Source: Alphaproteobacteria bacterium
Lineage (GTDB): Bacteria > Pseudomonadota > Alphaproteobacteria > UBA828
DNA: 45,467 nt
Direction of reading: 5' to 3'
NCBI GenBank assembly: GCA_022820945.1
Contig: JAJEEP010000074.1
Span: 1-45,467, forward strand
The notes beneath the pieces are model-generated. The model was not told the DNA's origin and did no database searches. It was given only the letters and a program-made list of their open reading frames with translations. A program made the position numbers and the translations under genes. How positions within the stretch are numbered: position 1 is the first letter of the stretch; every line of letters begins with the position of its first letter. Positions 20,193-28,091 of the stretch are shown piece after piece.

Positions 20193-22157
20193 ATGGCATC
20201 GCGCCGCCGCACGCCGCCGCCGAAGCGGCCCCGCAAGCCAGCAAAGCAGCCGGCTCGGGCAAAAGCCAAGCCGAGCGGTGCCAAGGCCAAGGCCACCCCC
20301 AGGAAGCCCAAGGCAGCGCCGAAAGCACGCAAGGCGGCGCCCAAGAAATCGAAATCGGACGGCACGAAGGCGCGCCGGCCGGCCAGGCCCGCCCGGCGGC
20401 GGCTCGGCTGGCGCATCGCCAAGTGGAGCGCCGTCTTCGTCCTCTGGCTCGCGGTGCTGGGTGCGGCCTTCGTCGGCTACTACGCCCACGACCTGCCCGA
20501 CACCGGGCACCTGACCGGGCCGGAGACCCCGCTCTCGATCACCGTGCTGGCGGCGGACGGCTCCGAGGTCGCCACGGTGGGCGAGATGTGGGGCGAGCTG
20601 GTTCCCGTCGAAGAGATGGCGCCGGTGCTGCCGCAGGCGGTGCTCGCGATCGAGGACCGGCGCTTCTACACCCACGGCGGGATCGATGCCTTCGGCGTAA
20701 TCCGCGCGGCCTGGCAGAACGCGGTGCAGGGCCGCGTGGTGGCGGGCGGCAGCACGATTTCCCAACAAGTGGCGAAGCTGGTGTTTCTCTCGCCCGAGCG
20801 CACCGTCAGGCGCAAGATTCAGGAGGCGATGCTGGCTTTTTGGCTGGAGCGCGAGTTCACGAAGGAAGAAATTCTCACGATCTACCTCAACCGCGCCTAT
20901 TTCGGTGCTGGCGCCTATGGCGTCGACGCGGCGGCGCGGCGCTATTTCGGCCGCTCGGCACGCGATGTCGACCTGGCGCAGGCCGCCATGATCGCAGGTC
21001 TGTTGAGGGCTCCCTCGCGCTACAGCCCGGCCAACGACCTCGCGCTGGCGCGCAGGCGCGCGGGCGTCGTCGTCGATGCGATGGTGGATGCCGACTTCCT
21101 TACCGAGGACCAGGGGGCGGCGGCAGGCGCGCACGTGAAGGCCCTCGCCGTGACCCCGCGAAGCGGCCCGGCGGCGGGCTACTTCGTCGATTGGGTGCGC
21201 GAGCAGGTGCCGGGCTACGTCGGGCGCGACCACGGGGCGCTCCGGGTGTTCACCACCCTCGATCCCGCGCGGCAGCGGGCGGCGCAGGCCGCACTCGCCG
21301 AGACGCTGGCCGCAGCCGGGAAGAGCCAAAAGATCGGGCAGGGCGCCCTCGTCGCGTTGGATGAGAGCGGCGCCGTTCGCGCCATGGTTGGCGGACGGGA
21401 CCACGCCAAGAGCGTGTTCAACCGGGCGACGCAGGCCAGGCGGCAGCCGGGCTCGGCCTTCAAGACGGTAGTCTATCTTGCCGGTATCGAGGAGGGGTTG
21501 AGGCCCGACGACCGGATCGAGGACGCCCCTGTCACCGTCGGCGGCTGGTCGCCCCGCAACTACGACGACGAATACCGGGGCCCGGTGACAGTGCGGGAGG
21601 GTTTTGCGCGCTCGATCAACACGGTGGCCGTGAGGGTGGGCTTGCGCGCGGGCGTGAAACGCATTCACGAAACCGCCCGCAGGCTGGGGATCGAGAGCAC
21701 GTTGCCGGCGGACGCGAGCATCGCGCTCGGCACCGGCGAGGTCACGCTGCTGGAGCTGACCTCGGCCTACGTGGCGCTCGCCAACGGGGGCGCGCGGGTG
21801 CTGCCCCACGGCATCGCAGAAATCCGCAACCGCTCGGGCGACGTGCTCTACAGCCGGACAGGCTCCGGGGCTGGCCGCGCGGCCGATGGCGCCGCGGTGG
21901 CCGCAATGCGCGACCTGCTCGGCGCCGCCGTGGCCGACGGCACCGGCCGCGCCGCCCGGCTGCCGGAGGGCTTGGGCCCGGCCTACGGCAAGACCGGCAC
22001 CAGCCAGAAATTTCGCGATGCGTGGTTCATAGGCTGGGCCGGAGGGCTCACCACGGGGGTCTGGCTCGGCAACGATGACGGTAGCCCCATGGACGAAGTG
22101 ACCGGTGGCAGCTATCCGGCCGAAATCTGGCGGCGCTTCATGGTGGATGCACTTTGA
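20193..22157 (+). CDS. Class A penicillin-binding protein (PBP1A/1C-like)
   Basis: A 654-residue bifunctional peptidoglycan synthase. Residues 1-70 are a Lys/Arg/Ala/Pro-rich cytoplasmic tail. One membrane segment follows (SAVFVLWLAVLGAAFVGYY). The glycosyltransferase domain has AIEDRRFYTHGGID and GGSTISQQVAKLVFLSPERT. The transpeptidase domain has SxxK in RQPGSAFKTVVY, SxN in FARSINTVAVRVG and KTGTS in AYGKTGTSQKFRDAWFIG. It is short for class A PBPs (700-850). It starts 21 bp after gyrB. Confidence 0.93.
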   Translation: MASRRRTPPPKRPRKPAKQPARAKAKPSGAKAKATPRKPKAAPKARKAAPKKSKSDGTKARRPARPARRRLGWRIAKWSAVFVLWLAVLGAAFVGYYAHDLPDTGHLTGPETPLSITVLAADGSEVATVGEMWGELVPVEEMAPVLPQAVLAIEDRRFYTHGGIDAFGVIRAAWQNAVQGRVVAGGSTISQQVAKLVFLSPERTVRRKIQEAMLAFWLEREFTKEEILTIYLNRAYFGAGAYGVDAAARRYFGRSARDVDLAQAAMIAGLLRAPSRYSPANDLALARRRAGVVVDAMVDADFLTEDQGAAAGAHVKALAVTPRSGPAAGYFVDWVREQVPGYVGRDHGALRVFTTLDPARQRAAQAALAETLAAAGKSQKIGQGALVALDESGAVRAMVGGRDHAKSVFNRATQARRQPGSAFKTVVYLAGIEEGLRPDDRIEDAPVTVGGWSPRNYDDEYRGPVTVREGFARSINTVAVRVGLRAGVKRIHETARRLGIESTLPADASIALGTGEVTLLELTSAYVALANGGARVLPHGIAEIRNRSGDVLYSRTGSGAGRAADGAAVAAMRDLLGAAVADGTGRAARLPEGLGPAYGKTGTSQKFRDAWFIGWAGGLTTGVWLGNDDGSPMDEVTGGSYPAEIWRRFMVDAL

Positions 22158-22167
22158 CAGCCTTTTT

Positions 22168-22297
22168 TCGCTCACGGCAGCCGGCCTACGGCCGGCGCCT
22201 CCGCGTCGCGCGTCCACGCGCGCAGGCGCGCGATGGCGCCGCATTCGCGGCGGGCCGCGGTCGCGGCCTGTCGCGCGTCCGTCAAAGACGGACGCAC
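22168..22297 (+). repeat. Dispersed GC-rich intergenic repeat, copy A
   Basis: This lies between the convergent class A PBP gene and cobB. It shares long blocks with copy B (27182-27286) in inverted orientation, including an uninterrupted ~43-base block (copy A 22235-22277). It contains nested hairpins: GCCGGCC-TAC-GGCCGGC and GCGTCCGTC-AAA-GACGGACGC. Compared with B it carries an extra ~28-base palindromic insert bounded by TCGCGCG and CGCGCGA. It probably acts as a bidirectional terminator and may be a mobile palindromic repeat. Confidence 0.8.
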
Positions 22298-22306
22298 TCC
22301 AATCAC

Positions 22307-23608
22307 TCAAGCCCGGTCGATCAGGTGGATGAAGGAGCCCGAGACCGTGCCCACGCTCATGCCGGCATGGCCGAGCGCCGCGCCGGCCGCATCGCGGGTC
22401 TCGAACAGAGGCTGCTCCGCCTCTTCGGAGACCACGCTGCAATAGTGGAATTCGTGGCCGCGAAAGCTCGCGCCTGCCTTGCCGAGCGGGCCATCTGCCG
22501 CGAGCCGGGCGTGGCGATAGCCGAGCGCCAAGCGCCGTTCGCGAAAGCTGGTCTCGAGCGGCAGCAACCCGGCCATGGCGTGGCGGCGGCCGTCTGCATC
22601 GATCAGGCCCCGACCCAGCACCATGTAGCCGCCGCATTCGCCGAAAACCGTCGCACCGCGTGCCGCCGCGCCGCGCAGCCCGTCGAGAAAGCGTGCCGCT
22701 CCCGCGATGCGGCCCGCGTGCAGCTCGGGGTAGCCGCCCGGCAGGTAGACCGCGTCGGCAGCCGGATCGGGCGCCTCGTCCGCCAGCGGCGAGAACGGCA
22801 GGACCGCCGCGCCAGAAGCCCGCCAGTCCTCCATCAGCGCGTCGTAGCAGAAGCCGAACGCCTCATCGCGCGCCACCGCAATCCGTTGGCCCAAGGGCGG
22901 GACTGCCGCACCCGGCGCTGTCTCGGAGGCGATCCGGAGCGGCCGTGCCAGGGCCGCGAGCGCGTCAGTATCGACCGATCGCGCGACGACCGCGGCGGCG
23001 TCCTCCGCCCACGTCTGGCCGCCCTCGCAGGCCTGCACCAGGCCGAGGTGGCGCGAGGGCAGGTTCAGCGCCTCGTCGCGGGGTACGGCGCCAAGGACAG
23101 CGATCGAACGAGCGTCGAGGGCATCGCGCAGCAGCCGCTCGTGCGCCGCGCTCGCCACCCGGTTGAGGATGACGCCCGCGACCGCCACGTCGGCGCGGTG
23201 ACCCGCGAAGCCCTCCGCCAGCGCCGCCACCGAGGCACCCTGGCCGCGGGCGTCCACCACCAGCACCACGGGCAAGCCCAGCCAGACCGCAAGGTCGGCG
23301 GTGGAGCCGGTGCCGTCGCGCGCGCCGTCGAAGAGGCCCATCGCGCCCTCGCCGATCACGAGGTCGCCGCCCGTGGAGAGCGCTTCCAGCCTCCGTGCCA
23401 GGGTCTCGGGCCGCATCCCCCAGGGGTCGAGATTGACGCAGTCGCGGCCGGTGGCGAGCCGGTGATAGCCGGGGTCGATGTAGTCAGGCCCCGCCTTGAA
23501 GGCGCGCACGGCAAGGCCTCGCTCGCGAAAATGCGCCAGCAGCCCCGCGCACAGCACGGTCTTGCCGCTGCCCGAGGCCGGCGCGGCTAGGATGACGCCC
23601 GAGGCCAC
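22307..23608 (-). CDS. cobB: Cobyrinate a,c-diamide synthase CobB
   Basis: A 433-residue glutamine-dependent amidotransferase that amidates positions a and c of hydrogenobyrinate or cobyrinate with ATP. P-loop ASGSGKTVL at the N-terminus, FKAGPDYIDPGYH, GEGAMGLFDG, then the class I glutaminase-like domain with PGGYPELH and the nucleophile in FGECGGYMVLGRG. The C-terminal HEFHYC matches CobB/CbiA. It lies 6 bp after the SCO1 gene on the same strand and is last in the cobA-SCO1-cobB run. Substrate form (with or without cobalt) depends on the route used. Confidence 0.95.
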   Translation of the reverse strand: MASGVILAAPASGSGKTVLCAGLLAHFRERGLAVRAFKAGPDYIDPGYHRLATGRDCVNLDPWGMRPETLARRLEALSTGGDLVIGEGAMGLFDGARDGTGSTADLAVWLGLPVVLVVDARGQGASVAALAEGFAGHRADVAVAGVILNRVASAAHERLLRDALDARSIAVLGAVPRDEALNLPSRHLGLVQACEGGQTWAEDAAAVVARSVDTDALAALARPLRIASETAPGAAVPPLGQRIAVARDEAFGFCYDALMEDWRASGAAVLPFSPLADEAPDPAADAVYLPGGYPELHAGRIAGAARFLDGLRGAAARGATVFGECGGYMVLGRGLIDADGRRHAMAGLLPLETSFRERRLALGYRHARLAADGPLGKAGASFRGHEFHYCSVVSEEAEQPLFETRDAAGAALGHAGMSVGTVSGSFIHLIDRA

Positions 23609-23614
23609 CGCGGT

Positions 23615-24334
23615 CTAGCCGGTGAGCTCTCGCTCGATCTCGAGAGCGATCTGGGTGGGCCCCTGGGTCGGCAGGTAATGCTGGATGAACGCGCCGTCCG
23701 GCCCCATCAGGTAGAACAGCGACGTGTGGTCGACGAGGTAGCTCGTGTCGTCCGGCCCCTCTGCGTTCGAGCGGTGAGTGATGCCGAAGGACTGAAGCGC
23801 CTGCGCAACCTGCGCGTCCGAGCCGGTGAGCCCGATCAGGCCGGGGAGCTGCGCGACATAGGCGGCAAGCTTCTCAACCGTATCGCGCTGCGGATCGACG
23901 GTGACGAAAATCGGCTGCACCGTGTCGCCCTGGGCCGCCAGATCCTCGACCACCTGCGTCATGACCAGCATGGCGGAGGGACACACGTCGGGGCACCAGG
24001 TGAAGCCGAAATAGTAGAGCGAATAGGCGCCGTGGAAATCCTCGTCGGTGCGTGGCGTGCCCGTGTGATCGATCAGGGAGAAATCGCCGGTGACCTGGTC
24101 CGGCGAGACCGCCATGCGCGAGACGTGGCTCTGGTCCATTGGACCGAATAGCGAACCTGAACCATCCATCTGCGTGTAGATCAGGATCGCGCCGATCACG
24201 AGGACCCAGAGCAGCGGGTTGCGTCCCAGAGGCGACTGCCTGCCGCCGCCCCGGTTCCGCGGATCGCCGCCCCCGGGCTGCTGGTCGCCGCCGGACGGCG
24301 GACCCATGCCGAATTTGCCGAGTTCCTTCCACAT
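23615..24334 (-). CDS. SCO1/SenC-type copper chaperone
   Basis: A 239-residue membrane-anchored thioredoxin-fold protein. A Gly/Pro/Asn-rich cytoplasmic N-terminus (residues 1-42) precedes a membrane segment (LLWVLVIGAILIY). The soluble domain has the copper-binding FTWCPDVCPSAM and a distal His in LVDHTSLFYLMGPDG. It assembles the CuA centre of cytochrome c oxidase in the family. It lies between cobA (93 bp upstream) and cobB (6 bp downstream), an unexpected place. The glycine-rich N-terminus recalls HflK leaders but is probably just disordered. Confidence 0.92.
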   Translation of the reverse strand: MWKELGKFGMGPPSGGDQQPGGGDPRNRGGGRQSPLGRNPLLWVLVIGAILIYTQMDGSGSLFGPMDQSHVSRMAVSPDQVTGDFSLIDHTGTPRTDEDFHGAYSLYYFGFTWCPDVCPSAMLVMTQVVEDLAAQGDTVQPIFVTVDPQRDTVEKLAAYVAQLPGLIGLTGSDAQVAQALQSFGITHRSNAEGPDDTSYLVDHTSLFYLMGPDGAFIQHYLPTQGPTQIALEIERELTG

Positions 24335-24427
24335 GAGCCGGTTTTGTGTGCTCAGTGCGTCTTCAGGGCGCCAGACTATCCCTGCTGCGGTCCGTGCCGC
24401 AAAAGGAATTCACTTGCCCGAGTTTCC

Positions 24428-25282
24428 CTAACCGGCGGCGCGGCGCCAGTGCCGGGCAAGCGCCTCGGCCGCCTCGGCCCGGGCCTCGACCGAAGCCGCC
24501 GGGTCCAGCGCGCGGCGGAGCCGCACCACGTCGCCCACGACCACGAGGCAGGGCGCCTCGACGCCTGCGCGTTCGGCCGCCGCCGCCGCCTCGACCAGCG
24601 GGGCCTCCACGATGCGCTCGGCCCCGGTGGTGGCGTGGCTGATGAGCGCCACCGGCGTCTCGGCCGGGAGGCCGCTCCGGGTCAGGCGCTCGGCGATGGC
24701 CTCGAGCTGGCGGAGCGCCATGTAGAAGATCAGCACCGGCGCGCCGTGCGCGATGGCCTGCCAGTCAAGACCGTCCGGCACGCCGCCCGCCGCGTCGTGG
24801 CCCGTGAGCAGGGTCACCGCCGAATTCGTGGTGCGATGGGTCATGGGGATACCGGCCGCAGCCAGACCCCCGGCAGCGGCGGTGACGCCCGGCACGAGGC
24901 GGAAGGGAATGCGGGCAGCGGCGAGCGCCAGCGCCTCCTCCCCGCCCCGGCCGAAGACGAAGGGATCGCCGCCCTTGAGGCGGAGGACGCGCTGCCCCTG
25001 CCGGGCGAGCCGGATCAGGCGGCCGCAGATGTCCGGCTGGCTCGCCGACGGCTTGCCGCCCCGCTTGCCGGCGTATTCGAGCGCCACCCCCGGCCGGGCG
25101 AGGGCCAGAATCTCGGGCGAGACCAAGGCGTCGTAGACGACGCAATCGGCCGCTTCGAGCGCGTTGGCCGCGTGGAGCGTGAGCAGGCCCGGATCGCCGG
25201 GGCCGGCGCCCACGAGCCAGACCGAGCCCGGCTCCATCGTGGGCGGCGCGGGAAGGCGGGCGGTGGGGCGGTCGTCGTCCAT
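24428..25282 (-). CDS. cobA: Uroporphyrinogen-III C-methyltransferase (SUMT)
   Basis: A 284-residue tetrapyrrole methylase that methylates C2 and C7 of uroporphyrinogen III to precorrin-2, the entry to corrinoids and sirohaem. Motifs are VWLVGAGPGDPGLLTL, VVYDALVSPEIL, RLKGGDPFVFGRGGEEA, GVTAAAGGLAAAGIPMTHR and FYMALRQL. No CysG-like dehydrogenase domain is attached. ATG 25237 would remove a Pro-rich leader of 15 residues and is an alternative. It is divergent from cbiD across 47 bp. Confidence 0.95.
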   Translation of the reverse strand: MDDDRPTARLPAPPTMEPGSVWLVGAGPGDPGLLTLHAANALEAADCVVYDALVSPEILALARPGVALEYAGKRGGKPSASQPDICGRLIRLARQGQRVLRLKGGDPFVFGRGGEEALALAAARIPFRLVPGVTAAAGGLAAAGIPMTHRTTNSAVTLLTGHDAAGGVPDGLDWQAIAHGAPVLIFYMALRQLEAIAERLTRSGLPAETPVALISHATTGAERIVEAPLVEAAAAAERAGVEAPCLVVVGDVVRLRRALDPAASVEARAEAAEALARHWRRAAG

Positions 25283-25329
25283 CGCCGCACTCTACACCGG
25301 CCGAGGGCTCGCGCGGTATAACCGGCGGC

Positions 25330-26430
25330 ATGACGGCACGATCAGGCAGAGCCGGCGAGCTGAGGAGCGGCTGGACCACCGGCGCCTGCGCCGCGGCGGC
25401 GACCCGCGCGGCCTACACGGCGCTGGTCACCGGGCGCTTCCCCGACCCGGTCTCGGTGACGCTGCCGGGCGGCGAGGAGCCCTCCTTCCCCCTGGTGGTG
25501 GCTGAGCGCGGCGCGGGACACGGGCGCGCCGGCGTGCGCAAGGATGCCGGCGACGACCCCGACGTGACCCACGGCGCGCTGGTGGAATCCTGGGTGCGGC
25601 CCGCGCCGACGGGTGCCGGAATCGTCTTTCGGGCAGGCGAAGGCGTCGGCGTCGTGACCAAGCCGGGCCTCAGCCTTGCGGTGGGCGAGCCCGCAATCAA
25701 CCCGGCGCCCCGCAAGATGATCGCGGCGATGCTGGACGACCTCACCTCTGAGCTGGGCGGGCCGGCCGATGTCTCCGTCACTATTGCCATTCCGGAAGGC
25801 CGCCGGCTCGCGCGCCAGACGATGAACGGCCGGCTCGGCATCGTCGGCGGCCTCTCGGTGCTGGGCACGTCCGGCATCGTCAAGCCTTACTCCTGCGCCG
25901 CGTGGATCGCCTCGATCCGGCAGGGGATCGACGTGGCCGCTGCTGCCGGCACCCCTCACCTCGCAGCCGCGACGGGCCGGGTCTCGGAGCAGGCGGCGCA
26001 GGCGCTCTACGGCCTGGACGAGGCGGCGCTGATCGACATGGGCGACTTCGCGGGCGCCACGCTCAAGCTGATCCGGCGCAAGCCGGTGCCGCGGCTCACC
26101 GTCGCCGGCGGCTTCGGCAAGATCAGCAAGCTCGCCGACGGCCACATGGACCTGCATTCGCAGCGCAGCAGCGTGGACCGTGCGGGACTCGTCCGCCGCC
26201 TCGCGGCGCTGGGTGCATCCGAGGCGACGCTGGCCGAGGCCGGAATCGCCGGTTCGGCCGGGGCAATCCTGGAGATCGCGACCGCAGCCGGCCTCCCGCT
26301 CGCCGATGCCGTCGCCGCCGAGGCGCGCACCGTGGCCGAGGGCGTGCTTGAGGGCGCCCGGCGCCCGCCGAGCGTGGACGTGCTCATCGTCGACCGCACA
26401 GGCTGCATCGTTGGCCGCGCCGGCCCCTGA
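25330..26430 (+). CDS. cbiD: Cobalt-precorrin-5B C1-methyltransferase CbiD
   Basis: A 366-residue protein with the CbiD signatures LRSGWTTGACAAAATRAA, GDDPDVTHGALV, KPGLSLAVGEPAINPAPR, GGLSVLGTSGIVKPYS and GKISKLADGHMDLHS. It methylates C1 after ring contraction and ring opening, a hallmark of the early-cobalt route (CobF is the late-cobalt counterpart). TATAAC lies 7 bases before the ATG, so the message may be leaderless or the match fortuitous. cobK overlaps or directly follows its stop. Confidence 0.95.
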   Translation: MTARSGRAGELRSGWTTGACAAAATRAAYTALVTGRFPDPVSVTLPGGEEPSFPLVVAERGAGHGRAGVRKDAGDDPDVTHGALVESWVRPAPTGAGIVFRAGEGVGVVTKPGLSLAVGEPAINPAPRKMIAAMLDDLTSELGGPADVSVTIAIPEGRRLARQTMNGRLGIVGGLSVLGTSGIVKPYSCAAWIASIRQGIDVAAAAGTPHLAAATGRVSEQAAQALYGLDEAALIDMGDFAGATLKLIRRKPVPRLTVAGGFGKISKLADGHMDLHSQRSSVDRAGLVRRLAALGASEATLAEAGIAGSAGAILEIATAAGLPLADAVAAEARTVAEGVLEGARRPPSVDVLIVDRTGCIVGRAGP

Positions 26431-27196
26431 ACGATTGCTGATCCTGGGCGGCACGGCCGAGGGCCGCGCGTTGGCCGCGCCGGCGGCGGCACGCTTCGGC
26501 CCGTCGCTCACCGTGATTTCGGCGCTCGCCGGCCGCACCCGTGCGCCGATCCTGCCGGCGGGCGAGGTCCGCATCGGCGGTTTTGGCGGGTCAGAGGGCC
26601 TGGCCGCCTATCTGCGCGAGGAGCGGATCGGCCTCCTGATCGACGCCACCCACCCATACGCCACGCGCATCTCGTCGCAGGCGCGGGAGGCAGCAGACCA
26701 AGTGGGGACCGAACGCCTGGCGCTGGTGCGCCCGCCCTGGCGCCCCTTGCCGGGCGATCGCTGGATCGACGTCGCCACGGTAGAGGAAGCCGCGGCGGCA
26801 ATCCCGGTCGAGGCCGAACGCGTGTTCCTCACCGTGGGGGTCCGTTCGCTCGCGCCCTTCGCCGCCCGCGCCGACCTCTGGTTCCTGGTGCGGCTGGTGG
26901 ACGAGCCGGCGGAGCCCATTCCGCTCCCCCGCCACCGGCTGATCTGCGCGCGCGGGCCATTCGCGGAAGCAGACGAGCGCGCGCTGCTTGAAGAGCACCG
27001 CATCGATTGCCTGGTTACCCGCGCGAGCGGCGGCGAGGCAACGGCGGCCAAGCTCGCAGCCGCGCGGGCGCGCCGGCTCCCGGTGGTGATGGTGCGCCGC
27101 CCGCCGCCCCCGCCCGGCCCGTGCGCCGCCTCGGTGGAAGACGCGCTCGCCTGGATCGAAGAGCGCCTCGGGAGGCTTAGAGCGCGCCCGTCTTAG
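26411..27196 (+). CDS. cobK: Precorrin-6A reductase CobK/CbiJ
   Basis: A 261-residue NADPH-dependent reductase with LLILGGTAEGRALA at the N-terminus, IDATHPYATRIS, ERLALVRPPW, VFLTVGVRSLAPF and DCLVTRASGGEATAAKLAAA. It reduces precorrin-6A or its cobalt form. There is no ATG at the start: TTG 26411 overlaps the end of cbiD by 20 bp, while TTG 26435 would give MLILGGTAEG and lies 4 bp past it. Neither has a strong ribosome site, so coupling to cbiD is likely. The gene ends in repeat copy B. Confidence 0.92.
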   Translation: MAAPAPERLLILGGTAEGRALAAPAAARFGPSLTVISALAGRTRAPILPAGEVRIGGFGGSEGLAAYLREERIGLLIDATHPYATRISSQAREAADQVGTERLALVRPPWRPLPGDRWIDVATVEEAAAAIPVEAERVFLTVGVRSLAPFAARADLWFLVRLVDEPAEPIPLPRHRLICARGPFAEADERALLEEHRIDCLVTRASGGEATAAKLAAARARRLPVVMVRRPPPPPGPCAASVEDALAWIEERLGRLRARPS

Positions 27197-27286
27197 ACGG
27201 CCGCGCGACAGGCCGCGACCGCGGCCCGCCGCGAATGCGGCGCCCTCGCGGAGGCGCCGGCCGACGGCCGGCTGCCGTGAGCGACA
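27182..27286 (-). repeat. Dispersed GC-rich intergenic repeat, copy B
   Basis: This is a reverse-oriented relative of copy A (22168-22297). It lies between convergent cobK and cobM and overlaps the cobK stop. It shares the blocks GTCGCTCACGGCAGCCGGCC, CGGCCGGCGCCTCCGCG and the ~43-base central block, but lacks the palindromic insert of copy A. The hairpin loops differ while the stems are kept (GCCGGCC-GAC-GGCCGGC; CCGTC-TTA/TAA-GACGG), suggesting that structure matters. Confidence 0.8.
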
Positions 27287-27290
27287 AAGA

Positions 27291-27327
27291 ACTGGAGCGG
27301 TTCCGTGTGAAACGGAAACGCTCCAGT
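27291..27327. terminator. 16-bp near-perfect hairpin between cobK and cobM
   Basis: Arms ACTGGAGCGGTTCCGT (27291-27306) and ACGGAAACGCTCCAGT (27312-27327) pair with a single mismatch around a 5-base loop. The right arm touches the first base of the cobM stop codon as read on the plus strand. No U-run follows, but the location between convergent operons suggests a bidirectional terminator. Similar GGAGCG-type palindromes also resemble IS630-type ends, so it could be a mobile-element scar. Confidence 0.6.
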
Positions 27328-28091
27328 CAGGCCTCTCGCCGCGGGCGCAGTACGTGGTGGTGGGCGGCGTCGTAGAGCTGGCTCTCGTCGAAGTCGGGCG
27401 TGTCCAGGGCCCGGCCCACCAGGATCAGCGCGGTTCGCGTCAGGCCGAGCGCCTTCACCTTGTCCCGGATGGTGCCGAGGGTGCCGCGCACGATGCGTTC
27501 GTCGGGCCAGCTCACCCGGTAGGCGACGATGGTGGGGCAGTCCGCGCCGCGATGGGGGATCAGCGCGCGGGTCACGTTCGCGAGGTTGTTGATGGAGAGG
27601 TGGATGGCCAGCGTCCCGCCGGCCGCGGCGAACGTCTCCAGCTGCTCGTCGTCGGGCATGGAGGACGCGCGCACGGCGGTCCGGGTCAGAATCACGGTCT
27701 GGGCGATGCCCGGGAGCGTGAGCTCCTGCTCGAGCGCCGCCGCGGCGGCCGCGTAGGCGGGCACGCCAGGGGTCACGTCGTAGGGGATGCCGAGGCAGTC
27801 GAGGCGGCGCATCTGCTCGGCGATGGCGCCGTAGAGCGAAGGATCGCCTGAGTGCAACCGCGCGACCTCGTGGCCGTCTGCCACCGCCTGTTCCATCTCG
27901 GCGATGATCGCGTCGAGGTCGAGGGGCGCGGTGTCGACGATGCGCGCGCCCGCCGGAGCTTCGTCAAGGATCATCGGCGGCACCAGGGAGCCCGCATAGA
28001 GCACCACCGGGCAGCCGCGCAGCAGGGTAAGCCCCCGCACCGTGATCAGGTCGGGCGCGCCGGGGCCTGCGCCGATGAAATGGACCGTCAC
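27327..28091 (-). CDS. cobM: Precorrin-4 C11-methyltransferase CobM/CbiF
   Basis: A 254-residue tetrapyrrole methylase with [47 protein letters not shown] and [23 protein letters not shown], which match CobM/CbiF. It methylates C11. The start is GTG 28091, overlapping the upstream cbiG-cobJ stop by four bases (GTGA), a typical coupled junction. It is the last gene of the minus-strand block that starts with cbiX. Confidence 0.95.
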   Translation of the reverse strand: MTVHFIGAGPGAPDLITVRGLTLLRGCPVVLYAGSLVPPMILDEAPAGARIVDTAPLDLDAIIAEMEQAVADGHEVARLHSGDPSLYGAIAEQMRRLDCLGIPYDVTPGVPAYAAAAAALEQELTLPGIAQTVILTRTAVRASSMPDDEQLETFAAAGGTLAIHLSINNLANVTRALIPHRGADCPTIVAYRVSWPDERIVRGTLGTIRDKVKALGLTRTALILVGRALDTPDFDESQLYDAAHHHVLRPRREA

